Assembly: GCA_001953115.1 (NCBI GenBank)
Contig: LSSL01005549.1
Location: forward strand, 1-50,017
Length of the DNA stretch: 50,017 bases
Direction of reading: 5' to 3'
Source of the DNA: Smittium mucronatum
Taxonomy: Eukaryota > Kickxellomycota > Harpellomycetes > Harpellales > Legeriomycetaceae
This document shows, piece after piece, positions 35,148-47,519 of this stretch (position 1 is its first letter; each line of letters opens with the position of its first letter). Below the pieces are notes generated by a model, which saw nothing but the letters and a program-made list of their open reading frames with translations, was not told the DNA's origin and did not search any database. Made by a program: the position numbers and the translations under genes.

Positions 35148-38100
35148 CTCAATGCCAAATAAAATTCATATAAATATCAAATATTATACATTTTATTTCT
35201 CGTAGTAAATCATAATACAATAGAAAAAAAGCTAGTAATTTATTTAACATTATAGTAAGATCTAATAATTAAAAATTCTAGTCTTTATTTGAATTTTCAA
35301 TTGAAATGAAAGTAAATTAAAAATAGAAAATATAAATCTGAAATAAATTTACATGAAATAAAATAAGAAAAAATAATATATAATGAGTTTTCAATAATAT
35401 AATTATTTTTAATACTATTTCATTTTATACATAAATCTCAATTAATGATAAAAAGAGGATATTTCCATAATAGCTTCTGATAAGGTATATAATAAATAAA
35501 AGATTGTGACTTAACTAAAAACTCATTACAAAATTAATATTTGTCTGATTTATTATGATGAAAAAAAAATAATTAACATTTTTTTACATAAAAAGAGAAA
35601 AAAATATCATACTTATTAAAAAAATCAATATATAAATGGCCCAAAAAATAAACCTAAATAATATTCAAATAATTAATTATGTTAAATAACCACCTTTTTC
35701 GAATATAAAAATATTTTTAAGTGTTTTTTTTAAGTTTTATACTCTGATGGCCTAAAAAAAATTTGAAGTTTTATTCTCGTAATTCTCATAATTAAAGTTC
35801 AATTTTTCTGAATACTCATATAGTTTATATCAAAAATACATAGCTATGTTACTATTTTCATTATTGAAAATTTTATAAATTATAGAAATAAACTTTTGAA
35901 ATTTTCGGAATGAGAAAGGAGGTAATTTTATTTGTTATTTGAGAATATTTCCCCTTTAGTATATTTTTTATAATTGGGAGATATTTATGCGGTTAATTTT
36001 TTTAAAAAAAACACTAATATGAATTTCTATGTTTTTTGAGGGATAGCTAGATGTTTTTTATTAAAAATTCATGAAAATCGAATGAAATGACGATAAAGGG
36101 GATTTTTTGAATATATTGGGATTATTAAAAAAATTCTATTTTTATATATTTTCTAATCAATTATTACTAAAACTATCTACAAATAAAGTTTATTATCCTA
36201 GATATTATTAAATTTTAAAAAATTTCAATTAAATACATGTCTTTTTTTTAAAAAAAAAAAAAGGAAATAAACTTTCTTTTTTATAAATTTTCTGAAATTT
36301 TGTAACCATGTGTCTCTATTTTTGGGGATAATCTATCATTAGGATGTTATAAAATAAACTCAAAAATAATGCCTTTTCTGTTAGCAAAGCTTCGGAAATT
36401 GCGATTATTTATCAAATTTTGCATTTTTATTTTCGAAAGCAAGATTCTATTTTAAAAAAATTTATATTATTTCATTTATAAAAAAATGGATTTCTAATAG
36501 TAAAACTATAAACAGCTTTAATTTTTTTTCATAAATGTAAGCTAAAAAAAATCAAATAATTACAAAATTACAGAACTACATTATTTATTGTGTATAAAAG
36601 TCCTAAATAATAATTTATTAGAATGCTAGCATGGGAGGACATGATTTTTTTATCTAAGTATGAGAAAAATTTACGATATATATTTTCTATATTATTACTA
36701 CAATTTTATTTTCACACTCCATTTTTACAATTTCGCATTTATAATATCTGAATTTTTTCCCACCGGTTCCTTTTTGAAATTATAAAATTTATATATACTT
36801 TTAATTTGCCAATATATCTGAAAAATAATAATAAAGAGAGGATTTTTCTACTTTCATAAATTATCAAAAACAAAAAAATTACGTCAGAATACTTTTAATG
36901 GATTTTTATTTTATAAAAAATCATATTAAAAGCACCAATTTATTTATTCTATGAGAGTATTAAAATAAAATTACACAATATTTAACCTATTTTACAGTAT
37001 ATTAAAGAAGTCTAAGAAATAACAGGTTACAACTTTAAAGCCAGTGATTATATAATTTTTAAAGCATATTTTTTCTAGTGAATAACTTTATTTTATTATA
37101 AAAAAGCCCATTAAAAAAAGTAAAAACTTTTCATGTTTAATGTGCTGTATATGTCGATAAAAGAATAAAATTCATTGTAAAAGTTTATTAAAATAATATT
37201 TAAGTAAAATAATAAATTAAAGTTTTAATGCAAATCAATTTATTAAAAAAAAAAGGTGATTGTGCTAAAATGTCTAATTAATAACCGTAAAATTTATCCT
37301 TAACTTTTAGGAATTAAAATAAAAAAATCGAAAGGTGGTGAAAAGGGGTTATTATCAGATTCTCTTATATTTTATCCCAATATGTAAAAAATTCTCTAAT
37401 AAGGATTTTTCAATTCAACCTATTCATTCTAAACTTTTTATATCTATTTGAGTAAAATTATTATAAAAAAATTAGTGGAAAATCACATATTTCAGTTTTA
37501 ATCGAAATATCAAAAAAAGTGATACAGAAGTAAAAATTTATGAATATTGAGCAGTATTTAGTCAGTTTTTTTAATTTTAAATTTCATTTAGTTGCATGAA
37601 AGGTATATTTACCTTTTACTGATGTGTTGTATATCCAAAAAAACCAGAATTTAAAATTCCTATTTTGGTTTTTATTTTTTTTCATTAAATACTGGTAATA
37701 TATTTAATATCAAATTTATATTTTTAAAACTTGAATAAAAACTAAATTTAGAACAGTTATCATAAATATTGGAGGATTTTATCTGAATTTTAATTTTCTG
37801 AATCCATAAATCCAATTAAATGATCTTATTTGATTATATTCATCACAAAAACCCCATTAATACAAAAATTACTATCTATTTGGCATAAAAAACTAAAAAT
37901 AATAAAAATATGGTAATAATAAATTGAAATATAAAAAAGCGAAGATTTTTAAAGTATGGAAAAAGCTAATTTTAATGAAACTATTTCTGGAATAAAAAAT
38001 CTCTGCGTTTTTAATTTTTTTTTTAAAAAAAATGATTGATTGTGTCTATGTATTTTTCTGATGTTTTTTCAAAGCATCTAGTCCTTTTTTGAAGCAAGTA

Positions 38101-39645
38101 AAAAAATAAACCTTAAAAAAGGGAAATTATTATTATTTGACCCTATAAATCTATAAAAACTACTTAAAATAAATAAAAAAATGGTGCAAAAAGCTAATTT
38201 TTTTAATTAAAAAAATTTAATTCTCTCATGAACCACAAATGTGATGGCCTATACCAGACAGCCATTATTAAAGAGTTACAAAAGATAAAAACATAGTCTT
38301 TCTATACATACACCGATAATATTTAGATAAAATGGATGCTACACAGATAAGTTTTTTCCTGTTTTTTTTTAGAACATTTTATATAATCACATGTTTTTTT
38401 TATAAAAAATGGATTAAAATAATACCAATAATATTTTTTATCTTACCTCTATTTAAAAAAAACACAAATCTTTATCAAAAATCACAACTGAACCCAAAAT
38501 GATCTACATCAGTTCAGAAGCCCAACAGACCAAGATTATACTAAAGTTTTAAACAAATAACTATTTATTCTAATATATATTTGATATATCTAAAACCAAA
38601 AAAATACAAAATATTCTGTCATTATAATAACAATAATTTTAAAGAAATTAAAATTGCATTGAGAAATTAATAAAATTCTAAAATATATACGTTTTCCCCT
38701 AAAAATAACAATTTAAATCGATAGACTCAAATTTAAATTTTATAAAATAAAATAATCAAAAAAAATTCCTTTATAAATTAATGATGCTATAGCTTATTCT
38801 TTTTCTCTCAAAATTTATATTTTATTTGATATTTATATTCAATTAATACCCTTTTTTAATTAAAAGATCAATTAAAAGCAATAATATAAAAAATCGACCT
38901 ATTTTTGTGTTTTAGCTCCAGAAATGTTTATTATTAATCAAATATAACTTATTTTATATAAGGTAAATAATTTTCCTGGTTATTTCATGTTTTTACTCCC
39001 CCCCCTCCTAAAAAATTCACCACAAAGTTTCGGTACCAACCACTAATCTGAATTGAAAATTAAGGGGGAAAAATGTGTGTTTATCTGATATATTTAAAAA
39101 ATCAATCCATATATAAAATATTTATACGGAAGGTGGTTTGAGCTCTATGGAAAATTAAATTTATAAAATCAATATATATATGTATTGTATGCATCTATAT
39201 AATTTATATAATTTAAATTATTCGCAAAGCTATTATTTTGTTTTATTCGTAGTATTGATTGAATTTCCATATAATAATTAGTTATTTTATACTATTGAGG
39301 TTTTTTTTTCTTTGTTGAATTCTTTGTAGGTTTTAATTTTTCCTTGGTAAAACAAAGACGAAATTTCCTATTTCCACAGGATAAATGAAAAATCGGCCCA
39401 TTAGAATACTGATTGAGAAATATTTGTGCTCAAAGGATCCTAAAAAAAGCAAACCAGTAAAAAAAGAGCCAAAGAGAAAAAATATTTTTTTGCAAGTGTG
39501 AAACAAAAATATGGTATGTGCGAAAAAAACGACGGATATTTTTTTATTATTTAAGAGAATTCTAAAAAATTTCAAAATTAGTCTAGAGGCAAGGGTAAAA
39601 GCTAAGAAATATAATTATCACTATATTTAATAATAAAATATCCCA

Positions 39646-39667
39646 ATATATATATATATATATATAT
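39646..39667. repeat. (AT)n microsatellite
   Basis: An uninterrupted alternating A/T run of about 22 bp. Confidence 0.9.
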
Positions 39668-40659
39668 GCGAGAACGTTCAAATAGCTTCATAATATTCTT
39701 AACTTATTATTCGCACATTTTTTTATATATTATTTAAAAAGTAAAAAAGTAAAACGAATAGACAAAAATTTTAAACTTAAAATTAATAAAATATTTGGAT
39801 TTATTATTTCAAATTGATAAATTTAAAAAGCAAATAGATGCAAGTTTTAGCTTTGAGTTATTACTTTATTTATTATTTAACATTAATTAAACTTATTAAT
39901 TGATTATTTAGATATAAATATATACTATTTTGGTTATAATTAATACTATTTTAACTTGCATTATTATATTTTTGTCCTTGTAAACAGAAAAATTTAAAAA
40001 ATATTCAAAATGGTGAAGATTATACACATAAAACGATAATTAGTAATTTTATAACAGCACTGTGAATTCATAAATTCTTTTCTGAAAATTTCTTTCATGT
40101 GGCCAGAGTATCTTTTAATCAGTAAATATTTAAATTTGGGGTTTAGAAATGAGAGTTACTATTATTACTTTTATTCTTGAAAGGATAAAATTTTCTTTAA
40201 AACCCGTCACTTATACTATGAAATATTAAGATCAGCAGAAATTGTAATATATCTGGAATATATAACTAAAACAGAAAACAAAAAAAATGTTATTAGCACA
40301 GAAAAAAATCAAAAAGTATTTATTTGGGGAACAAATTTATATAATTATAAACTTTTATTTAAGAGAACAAGCCAAAAATAACTTGATTTATGAATTTCTA
40401 AATATTTTACGCCTTTTAAAAATCCATGATACATGATTCCTAACAATGAATAAAAACGCATATTATAAAACAACCATAAACATGAGTTTTTTAGGGATAC
40501 TGTTAAATTTGAAAAAAAACGGAGTGATTTGAGAAAAACATAGGAATGAAGTTAACTCAGGTAAAAATAGACATTAATATTCGAAAAAAACCATTTTTTC
40601 AATAAATGTATCTATAGTTTTAAATGAAATTTCGCTTATTAAAAAATATTCTAGTTACA

Positions 40660-40714
40660 AAAGAATTATCCCCCCCTTTTTTTTGTATCACGGAATTTTA
40701 TAAAGAATTATCCC
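40660..40714 (-). mobile_element. Family B retroposon, tail-only insertion with 13-bp target duplication
   Basis: T8 then GTATCACGGAATTTTA (40677-40700) is the extreme 3' end of family B in reverse. The insert is flanked by exact AAAGAATTATCCC at 40660-40672 and 40702-40714. Only about 16 bp of element sequence was copied before truncation. The extra C run at 40673-40676 is unexplained. Confidence 0.85.
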
Positions 40715-42240
40715 TTTTTTAAAAAATTTGAGATATAATAATAAAAAAAAAATTTTCGTAAAATTTTCGCTATAGTTGGATTATATATTATCCAAAAGAT
40801 ATTCATTTTTAATAAGTTATAATAGACATATTATTTTCTCAAATTTTCAACTTAGGTGTTAAATTTAATATTAATTTTAACTTAATTTTTATTCAAGTTT
40901 ATTCATTTTAAATAATTTGGCATTATATTTTATATTTTATATTGTAGTGTTGTATTGTACTCATCGCAAAATATAGCATAAATTTCTTCCTTGAGAATTT
41001 TTAAGGGAAAAAAAATTCTCCGCCATGGGAAACTTTTCTGATTAAACAAGCTTGGCGAAAATATGTTATAAAATTAAAATAATAAGCTTTTTTATTGGAT
41101 ATAAGAGTTGTATAAAAAATTAAATTGATTTTATCAATTATGATAAAAAAAAGCGTAAATAAAATAATAAAACTATAATAATAAGCGTTACTAAATGTAT
41201 GTTTTTTACTTTTTTAAGCATTAAATGTAAAAATAAATAAATCCAAATACCATTTTCATTAGAGTAAAAAAATAATCCTATACTACACCTTCGCTGAAAA
41301 TTTTTTATTGACACAGCAGTCTATGTTTTAAATATCATTTCCTGCATGAGTATTTTATTCTATTCAAAATTAAACCGAATTTATCGAAATAATTTATCCC
41401 TAAAATGATTTATGTTTCATATTTTTGCATGGCTAAGGATTTATTATTGAGAATTCTATAATTTTTCTTGGTTAGTTACCCACTTAGCCTAAATAATTTT
41501 TTTCCAGAAAAGTTATCTTTAAAAGGTTTGATGACTTGAGGTTTATATTTTGCTACTTTATAGTAGCAGATATATACATATATGGATGTTGAATTTTATA
41601 AATAATTTAAAAAATCTCTCAATCAATCTCTGAGATCAGATAATGATAGTACAAAATAAAAATATTAATTTAGCTAAAAATAACAAATCTGACCCCTATT
41701 ACTTTAAAGGAAGCAGAAAATTATGTCATTTTTATTTTCATTACTTAAAAACATTAAAGGTTGTTGTTTAATTTTATTGTTAAAAAGAAATGTATTTTCA
41801 TTATATTATGAGGTTTTCACTTACTTATTCATGGTCGGTTCACATATATTGATTCATAAAAATTTTAAATTCCTCTATCAGGCAGAAATAATAAAGAATT
41901 TGTCCTAGAAGCACGGAAGACGCAAAATGTAGAAAGATAAACATCTATATAACGTATATTGCGATTTAATCAATGATTGTGACTAATTTTTTTTCGGTTT
42001 TAACTAAAAAATATCAACTGGTCCATCTTTCCTCTCCGAAATAACTAACTTATAATTAATCTGATTTTAAAGATAGATGGATTATTTAAAATCTGCTATT
42101 TACATAATCAATACTTAAACTAAAAAAAAAAAATCGTGTATTTTATTCAACTTTAATGAAATATGTTAACGAGTTTTTTTTTAAAAAACATTATTATTGT
42201 CTTTAAGAGAAAAAGTTATAAATTATCATTAAGAATAATA
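40715..42240. other. AT-rich stretch before family B copy
   Basis: No recognised gene. A 61-codon frame at 41723-41908 is hydrophobic and unassigned. GC rises slightly to the right. Confidence 0.5.
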
Positions 42241-42302
42241 CTCGTTTTAAAATAAAACCAATAATCGGAGGAGTTTTAAATATAAAATCCTTTTAAAACG
42301 AG
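42241..42302. repeat. Perfect 12-bp inverted repeat
   Basis: CTCGTTTTAAAA at 42241-42252 is exactly inverted as TTTTAAAACGAG at 42291-42302, with a 38-bp loop. It stands directly before the family B copy and may mark its 5' boundary or its target. Confidence 0.6.
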
Positions 42303-42935
42303 CCAGTTCTCCTAAGAGTGAAATACCTTGCCGTGGCTTAGGAGGCTGATAGTATACTTTTCAAAGTAAATTAAACTAAAATTTCAAACTGCGATGTACT
42401 ATTCGTGGTTGGGAGTAGTGGATACAACACACAGTGATTTGGAGAACAGCGATTCCAGAGGAGGGCCATCTCGAAACAGGAGGAACCAATCTTTTAGCAT
42501 AGCTGAGACATATTCACGTGCACAAGTCCAGCGTTTGACATTGAGACGAATCTCAGCGTCTAACAGCTATTTGTAGGAGAGCCATGTCGATCAAACCCAC
42601 GTTTGGATAGGGGCTTACTTTTATTAATCCTGTTAGAAGTAGGCCATGAGTAGGAGTTCAACAGCTTCAATGAACTATTGTTCGTTGAAAAAGAGCTTAA
42701 TTCTTGACTGCATGTAGCCTCATTCATACACTTACTTGAAACAATTCCAGGGGAGGGGGGTCTTTCGGTTGATATATTGCACCCTTTTACCGTAGGTCCT
42801 CAGCAGGTGGTCCGGCAGAAGAGCTGTTTTAGTTAGGATAATAGTCTTTTCTATACACCTTTTTCTTTTTTTCTTATATTTTTTAGTATGGTTTTAATGA
42901 CGTTATCTTACAATAAAATTCCGTGATACAAAAAA
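42303..42935 (+). mobile_element. Family B poly(A) retroposon, longest copy
   Basis: About 630 bp of moderate-GC DNA ending CAATAAAATTCCGTGATAC and A6. From 42496 to the tail it matches the inverted copy at 49566-50017 with scattered substitutions and small indels. No long reading frame is present; the largest, 60 codons, ends with AQVQRLTLRRISASNSYL. The 5' part has a hairpin (CTCCTAAG 42309-42316 with CTTAGGAG 42337-42344) and TGGCTTAGGAGG (42334-42345), a fair match to the pol III A box; a B box is not convincing. It could be a SINE or the 3' untranslated part of a LINE. The 5' boundary is uncertain. Confidence 0.75.
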
Positions 42936-44207
42936 GCGAATCATTTGAAGTTTTCATTATTAGTAATTGTTCTTAATAAGTTCAGTGAAATATACTAAGC
43001 TTTCAAATATGTTTAAACGTGTGCAATTTCTATTTAATATTGATCAATACTCAGATTTTCAACCCCAGACAACCTCGAATCCGAATTAATCTACTAAATG
43101 GATAACTCTAATAGTTTTTTCGCTTATTATTTAAATTTTTTGCATTCTGCTGGCTTATGTAGGTTCCATATAATGATATTATGCTACTAAATTATCCGAT
43201 AATTACCATGCGATAAGCTCTATATATTAAGCCAGAATAGGTGCTAATCAAATATAAAACCTATAAGTAATTTAAGTAGAACTTTTTAGTTGTTATATAA
43301 TCCATCTAAAAATGTGTTAAAATCGTAGTTAAAATTTTTTTATTTTTTTTAAACTGAGATTATTAAATCACCCGAGATATGGATAGGTTTTAATAAGCAG
43401 TGTTTTTTTTACCCTCTTTTTTTTTTAGGGAGTTTTTTTTGGTTAAATGGCAGATTCTTCGACACACCAGACTTTTTACTTGTATGAGTTTCTTATTTCC
43501 TTTTTGATGAAAATATTGATTATTAATGGGCATATTTTTACTTTTAAAATCGAATTGTAGCAAATAGTAATTGGAAAAATCTAAATTAGGCAAGCTTTTT
43601 GCAATTTTGAAAGCTATACATACTTATTTATCCAATAGTATACCTAAGCAAGATCGGTCTATAGGATTTAGAGGAAAAAAATGACAGGTCTTGAAAAGAA
43701 TCTCCCAAATATAACTGAAAATCTATCATTAATTAATAATATAATAATGAAACGCTTGTAAAAAAATATTGGGAGGATGAAGATTAATTGGTCTGTAGAT
43801 CTGAGATTAAAGTCTACCAACATTTTTATAATTCTCCATTTGAGCCTTCAATTACCAACTAATTACAGATGCTTATACATGGGAGGTTCTTTTTGTGATC
43901 AGGCTTTTCTTTATTTGTTAAATTATTGGCATAATTATATCCATGGCTAACTAGGAATCTAAGTCATAAATTAACAAATGCATGTATAAAAAAACATAAT
44001 CCATTGGATATTTTCAAAAAATTCCAATAGCAGCAGCCTTATGGAATTTGTGAATAAAGCTATTCAATAAATTTAAATATTTATGTATCATAACTTGCCA
44101 ATAAAGGGAGACGGTGAAAGCGCAATAGATTAGTTTCCGCTTTCAAACAGAATGCTTCATATACCACGAAAATTAATTAGCTATATTTGTTATTAACTAT
44201 TTGTTAT
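42936..44207. other. Moderate-AT intergenic stretch
   Basis: No gene recognised. A minus-strand frame at 43390-43593 is lysine-rich near its end (CHLTKKNSLKKKEGKK) and continues upstream past a single stop with protein-like sequence (DSFQDLSFFPLNPIDRSCLG). It is unidentified and may be a decayed gene or transposon. Confidence 0.4.
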
Positions 44208-44369
44208 CCCTTTCCGGGCCCAAGTTCGTGCCTCATTCCTATTTGTGTATTTGAATTTTCTAATTGGTTTAATTACTTGATCTATCCAATAATGTAAAAT
44301 TTTCTTTTATTGATAGCATTAAATAAAAAATATAAGCCATTTTTGTGCCATCGGCCCTGAAAGGGTTAA
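44204..44369. mobile_element. MITE-like element with piggyBac-like ends (158 bp)
   Basis: CCCTTTCCGGGCC at 44208-44220 and GGCCCTGAAAGGG at 44353-44365 are inverted repeats matching at 12 of 13 positions. TTAT precedes the left end and TTAA follows the right. TTAA duplication with CCC...GGG ends is the known hallmark of piggyBac insertion, and a change of TTAA to TTAT would explain the left side. The interior is A/T-rich and non-coding. Only one copy was found, so the call is tentative. Confidence 0.5.
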
Positions 44370-45244
44370 GTGCAGCATAGGTATGGCTTCAATTTGTAAT
44401 TCTATCTGAATCAAAAGAAGAAAAATGGCTTCTATTGGCTAAATTCGTTTTATGAAAAAAAGTTTGACATTGCTAGTTTTTTGTGATAGGTGGCATTTAT
44501 CATGTTAATGAATCACTACAGTGCTGAAATAAAATTTTTTTCGTCCTTGACCAAATAGATTTACACGCTGTTGCAACATGAATTTTTTGAGAGATTTCAA
44601 ATACTGTTTTGGGATTCCAAATTGGGAAATAGTAAATAGAGGTTATAGCAAATAAAAATGTACAAATAAATGAACAGTTTAAGACTGTAATCCAAAAGTT
44701 TTTTTATTGGATGATCTTCCTTAATGACACCTCAAATAGTGTGCTTATTTGCAGTCCAAATGGATTTAAAAAGTTGTTAGAAATTTGCGTATTGGATGGA
44801 TGTTCATTGTTCTAAAAATCATAGAAAGATCCTGCATAAATTCGGAAAAAATGTATGTATTGGCTAAATGCCCGTATTAATTTGGGATTTGCAATGTTTC
44901 ATTGGTTGATAAATAATGACTTATCTATTTCAACAAATAGCACTTTTTTTTTTGTTTTAACGTGTAAATTGAAGTTTTTACTGGATGGCTTTCATTGAAA
45001 ACAGCTAGATTTTTTATGAATAACCTATAGATTGGCATATGAGAGTGCCAATTCTCAACAGGAAACTTAGCAAATTTGGATCAATGTGAGGAACAATAGA
45101 GAGAAGGGGAAGAAAGGATTTAGTAAAGTAGTAATGTCCAAACTAGGATAGCGTTCTAACTGAGTCTTCAACTAATAAGTCATTTCGACACTCCTCTTCC
45201 ATTAATCATATCACTCAGCTAATTCACACTTTAAATAAACTAAA
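44370..45244 (+). promoter_or_regulatory. Upstream region of the lysyl-tRNA synthetase gene
   Basis: No coding sequence. The pentamer ATTGG (inverted CCAAT) recurs, for example near 44436, 44706, 44790, 44858 and 44901. CCAAT boxes are common fungal promoter elements, but AT-rich DNA gives chance matches. The leader just before the ATG is C/T-rich (CACTCCTCTTCC) and then AAACTAAAATG. No clear TATA box. Confidence 0.4.
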
Positions 45245-47256
45245 ATGAGTGATGCTATTTCCGAAAAGCCTGCTGAGAAGCTTTATCTCGATGAAGCATC
45301 TGGTGAACATGTATCCAAAAGGTATCATCTTGCTAGTCTAACTAAAATATTCATCTAATTATCTATTTTCTTTTTAAGTGAGCTAAAAAGAAGGATAAAG
45401 CTTAGAGAGAAGGATGCCAAAAAGGTAATTTCACATCATCATCCCCATTATATTTATTAACTCTTTACTCGTCTCTATCTTAGCAAGAAAAAGCCAACGC
45501 AGCTCCTCCTAAGGCAGCCAAAGTTGCCTCCAAAAGCCAAACCGAAGCCGAGGAAGATTTATCCCCCAGCGTACTTTATTCACATAATTTATGATCCTTC
45601 TATTATATTAACATTTCCCCCTTCATAATTTTAGCAATATTATGAAATTCGCTCTCGTGCTGTCGAAAAAATGAGATCTGAGGGTCCCTACCCGTATCCT
45701 CATAAATTCCACGTCTCCATGTCTCTTTCAGATTATATAAAAAAGTATCAAAATCTTGCAGAGGGTGAACATAAGACTGATGAGGAAGTTACTATTGCCG
45801 GAAGAATCTATAACATTAGAGCTTCAGGTGCTAAGCTTAGATTCTACGATTTACATGCTGAAGGTTCTAAAATCCAAATAATGGCTCAGGCTCAGTAATT
45901 CTTTTTTTTTTTCTCAATATTACAACCTATCCATGTATCGATTTTTCATACTTCGCCGATTTTTTAAAACATAATAGGGATTCTGAGCGTGATTTCGCAC
46001 AAGTTCACGATATCCTCCGTAGAGGTGATATCGTAGGAGTCAGAGGTTATCCCGGAAAATCAAAGCGTGGAGAACTATCTATTTTCCCCAGAGATGTTAC
46101 TTTGCTTGCTCCTTGCTTAAGAACTATACCTAAGGAGCACTATGGTCTAAAAGACCAAGAAACTAGATATAGACAGCGGTATCTAGATCTCCTCATGAAT
46201 CCAAGCGTAAAAAACAACTTTGTCATCCGCTCTAAAATCATCAACTACACTAGAAAGTTCTTGGATAACCTTGGTTTCTTGGAGGTCGAAACCCCAATGA
46301 TGAACGTTCTAGCCGGAGGTGCCACAGCTAAACCTTTTGTTACTCACCATAATGATCTCAATCTTGATATGTATATGAGAGTAGCAACTGAGCTGTTTTT
46401 GAAAGAGCTAGTTGTTGGCGGTATAGATCGTGTCTATGAAATTGGCAAACAGTTCAGGAATGAAGGTATTGATTTGACCCATAACCCAGAGTTTACTACC
46501 TGCGAATTTTACATGGCTTATGCCGATTATAACGACCTTATTGAACTCACCGAAAACCTACTTCATGGTATGGTAAATTACCTTTATGGTAAAAGCACCA
46601 TAGAATATCATATGAATGGATACGATAAAGATCCCATTACAATCGACTTCACCCCTCCTTTTCGTCGTATTGATATGATCTCAGGACTAGAGGAAGCCTT
46701 AAACGTTAAATTCCCCTCTCCTAGCGAACTCAACACACCCGAGTCTAACAAGTTCCTTAGTGATCTATGTGATAAACATGAAATCGATTGTTCCGCCCCT
46801 AGAACCAACTCTAGACTTTTAGATAAACTTGTATCCGAGTTTTTGGAAACACAGTGTATCAATCCTACATTCATCATAAACACCCCCCAAATGATGTCAC
46901 CATTAGCAAAATACCATCGTTCTATTAATGGTTTGTCTGAACGATTTGAGTTATTCATCGCTACCAGGGAAGTAATCAATGCATACACCGAATTAAATGA
47001 TCCCAAGGTTCAACGTGAATGCTTTGAGTCACAAGCAAACGATAAAGCTGCTGGAGATGATGAAGCGCAGCCTATTGATGAGGGCTATATCCACTCCTTA
47101 GAATTCGGTTTGCCACCCACTGGAGGTTTGGGAATGGGGATTGAACGTATAGCAATGTTTATGACTGACTCTCTTAATATCAAAGAAGTCATCTTGTTCC
47201 CAGCTATGAAGCCGGAGGATCAGAAAACAATTGCATCTTCTGCTGTCGAACAGTAA
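45245..47256 (+). CDS. KRS1: Lysyl-tRNA synthetase, class II, cytosolic (five exons, 582 aa)
   Basis: Charges tRNA-Lys with lysine using ATP. Exons: 45245-45321, 45379-45424, 45484-45570, 45635-45894, 45978-47256. The joined frame runs through [29 protein letters not shown] and IMAQAQDSERDF. Seen: a lysine/alanine-rich N-terminal extension (about 1-70), as in eukaryotic enzymes, that aids tRNA binding; PYPHKFHVS, then the OB-fold anticodon-binding domain (about 122-200); [14 protein letters not shown]; class II motif 1 [13 protein letters not shown] (251-263), motif 2 [15 protein letters not shown] (316-331) and motif 3 GLGMGIER (540-547). Length is close to yeast and human cytosolic enzymes. 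No targeting peptide, so it is probably cytosolic. The ATG has A at -3 and opens the conserved N-terminal frame. Confidence 0.97.
45322..45378 (+). other. KRS1 intron 1 (57 nt)
   Basis: Donor GTATCA, CTAAC branch-like site, acceptor TTTTTAAG, phase 2. It joins AG and T to make the Ser of SKSELKRR. Confidence 0.9.
45425..45483 (+). other. KRS1 intron 2 (59 nt)
   Basis: Donor GTAATT, acceptor CTATCTTAG, phase 0, between DAKK and QEKANA. Confidence 0.9.
45571..45634 (+). other. KRS1 intron 3 (64 nt)
   Basis: Donor GTACTT, C/T-rich end TTTCCCCCTTC, acceptor ATTTTAG, phase 0. It joins DLSPS to QYYEIRSR, matching the family. Confidence 0.92.
45895..45977 (+). other. KRS1 intron 4 (83 nt)
   Basis: Donor GTAATT, acceptor CATAATAG, phase 2. 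The first intron bases complete CAG TAA, so an unspliced message stops at once after residue 157. Confidence 0.92.
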
Positions 47257-47519
47257 CCCAAATACTTTTATTAGATATGCCATCATTATTTCCAGATATT
47301 TGGTTTTCAGTTTCATAAATATATAATTTCACACTTCGTTTTAATTTTTTTGTTGAACACGCATTTAATTTCAGTTTTATCGCCGGCCCAGTTAAAGAAT
47401 TCTCTTTGAATTACTATCGATGTATGTGCACTTTCAACAAATACATTGATACTTATTAACATTTTTCTATCGCTACTGAATGGGATTTTGACCTGTTACC
47501 ATGCCCATAAAAAAAAGAA
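47257..47519 (+). other. 3' flank of the lysyl-tRNA synthetase gene
   Basis: The 3' untranslated region should lie here. There is no exact AATAAA; the nearest candidate is CATAAATATATAA near 47316. No other feature was recognised before the LINE relic. Confidence 0.4.

Larger units (their letters stand above)
34401..40659. other. Large extreme-AT gene desert, second part
   Basis: It holds (AT)n microsatellites at 35115-35141 and 39646-39667 and an 8-C run at 38998-39005. The longest open frame (minus, 39333-39575, 80 codons) is hydrophobic with no recognisable domain. No genes were recognised. Confidence 0.6.

Noticed and set aside
39333..39575. Minus-strand 80-codon hydrophobic frame in the desert
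   Set aside because: Phe-rich translation expected from T-rich DNA; no domain or gene signals.
26486..42240. Mitochondrial or plasmid DNA inferred from the very high AT content
   Set aside because: No mitochondrial genes or rRNAs are recognised, and the stretch is continuous with nuclear-type genes with spliceosomal introns.
42309..42350. Hammerhead-type ribozyme suggested by CTGATAG after a hairpin
   Set aside because: The core CTGATGA...GAAA arrangement is not present; only a plain hairpin is supported.
42303..42400. tRNA or rRNA gene suggested by GTGAAATACC and TGGCTTAGGAGG
   Set aside because: No cloverleaf with a proper anticodon stem or B box could be drawn, and no longer rRNA match was recognised.
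46608..47006. Minus-strand 132-codon frame inside lysyl-tRNA synthetase
   Set aside because: Antisense shadow of conserved catalytic-domain sequence.
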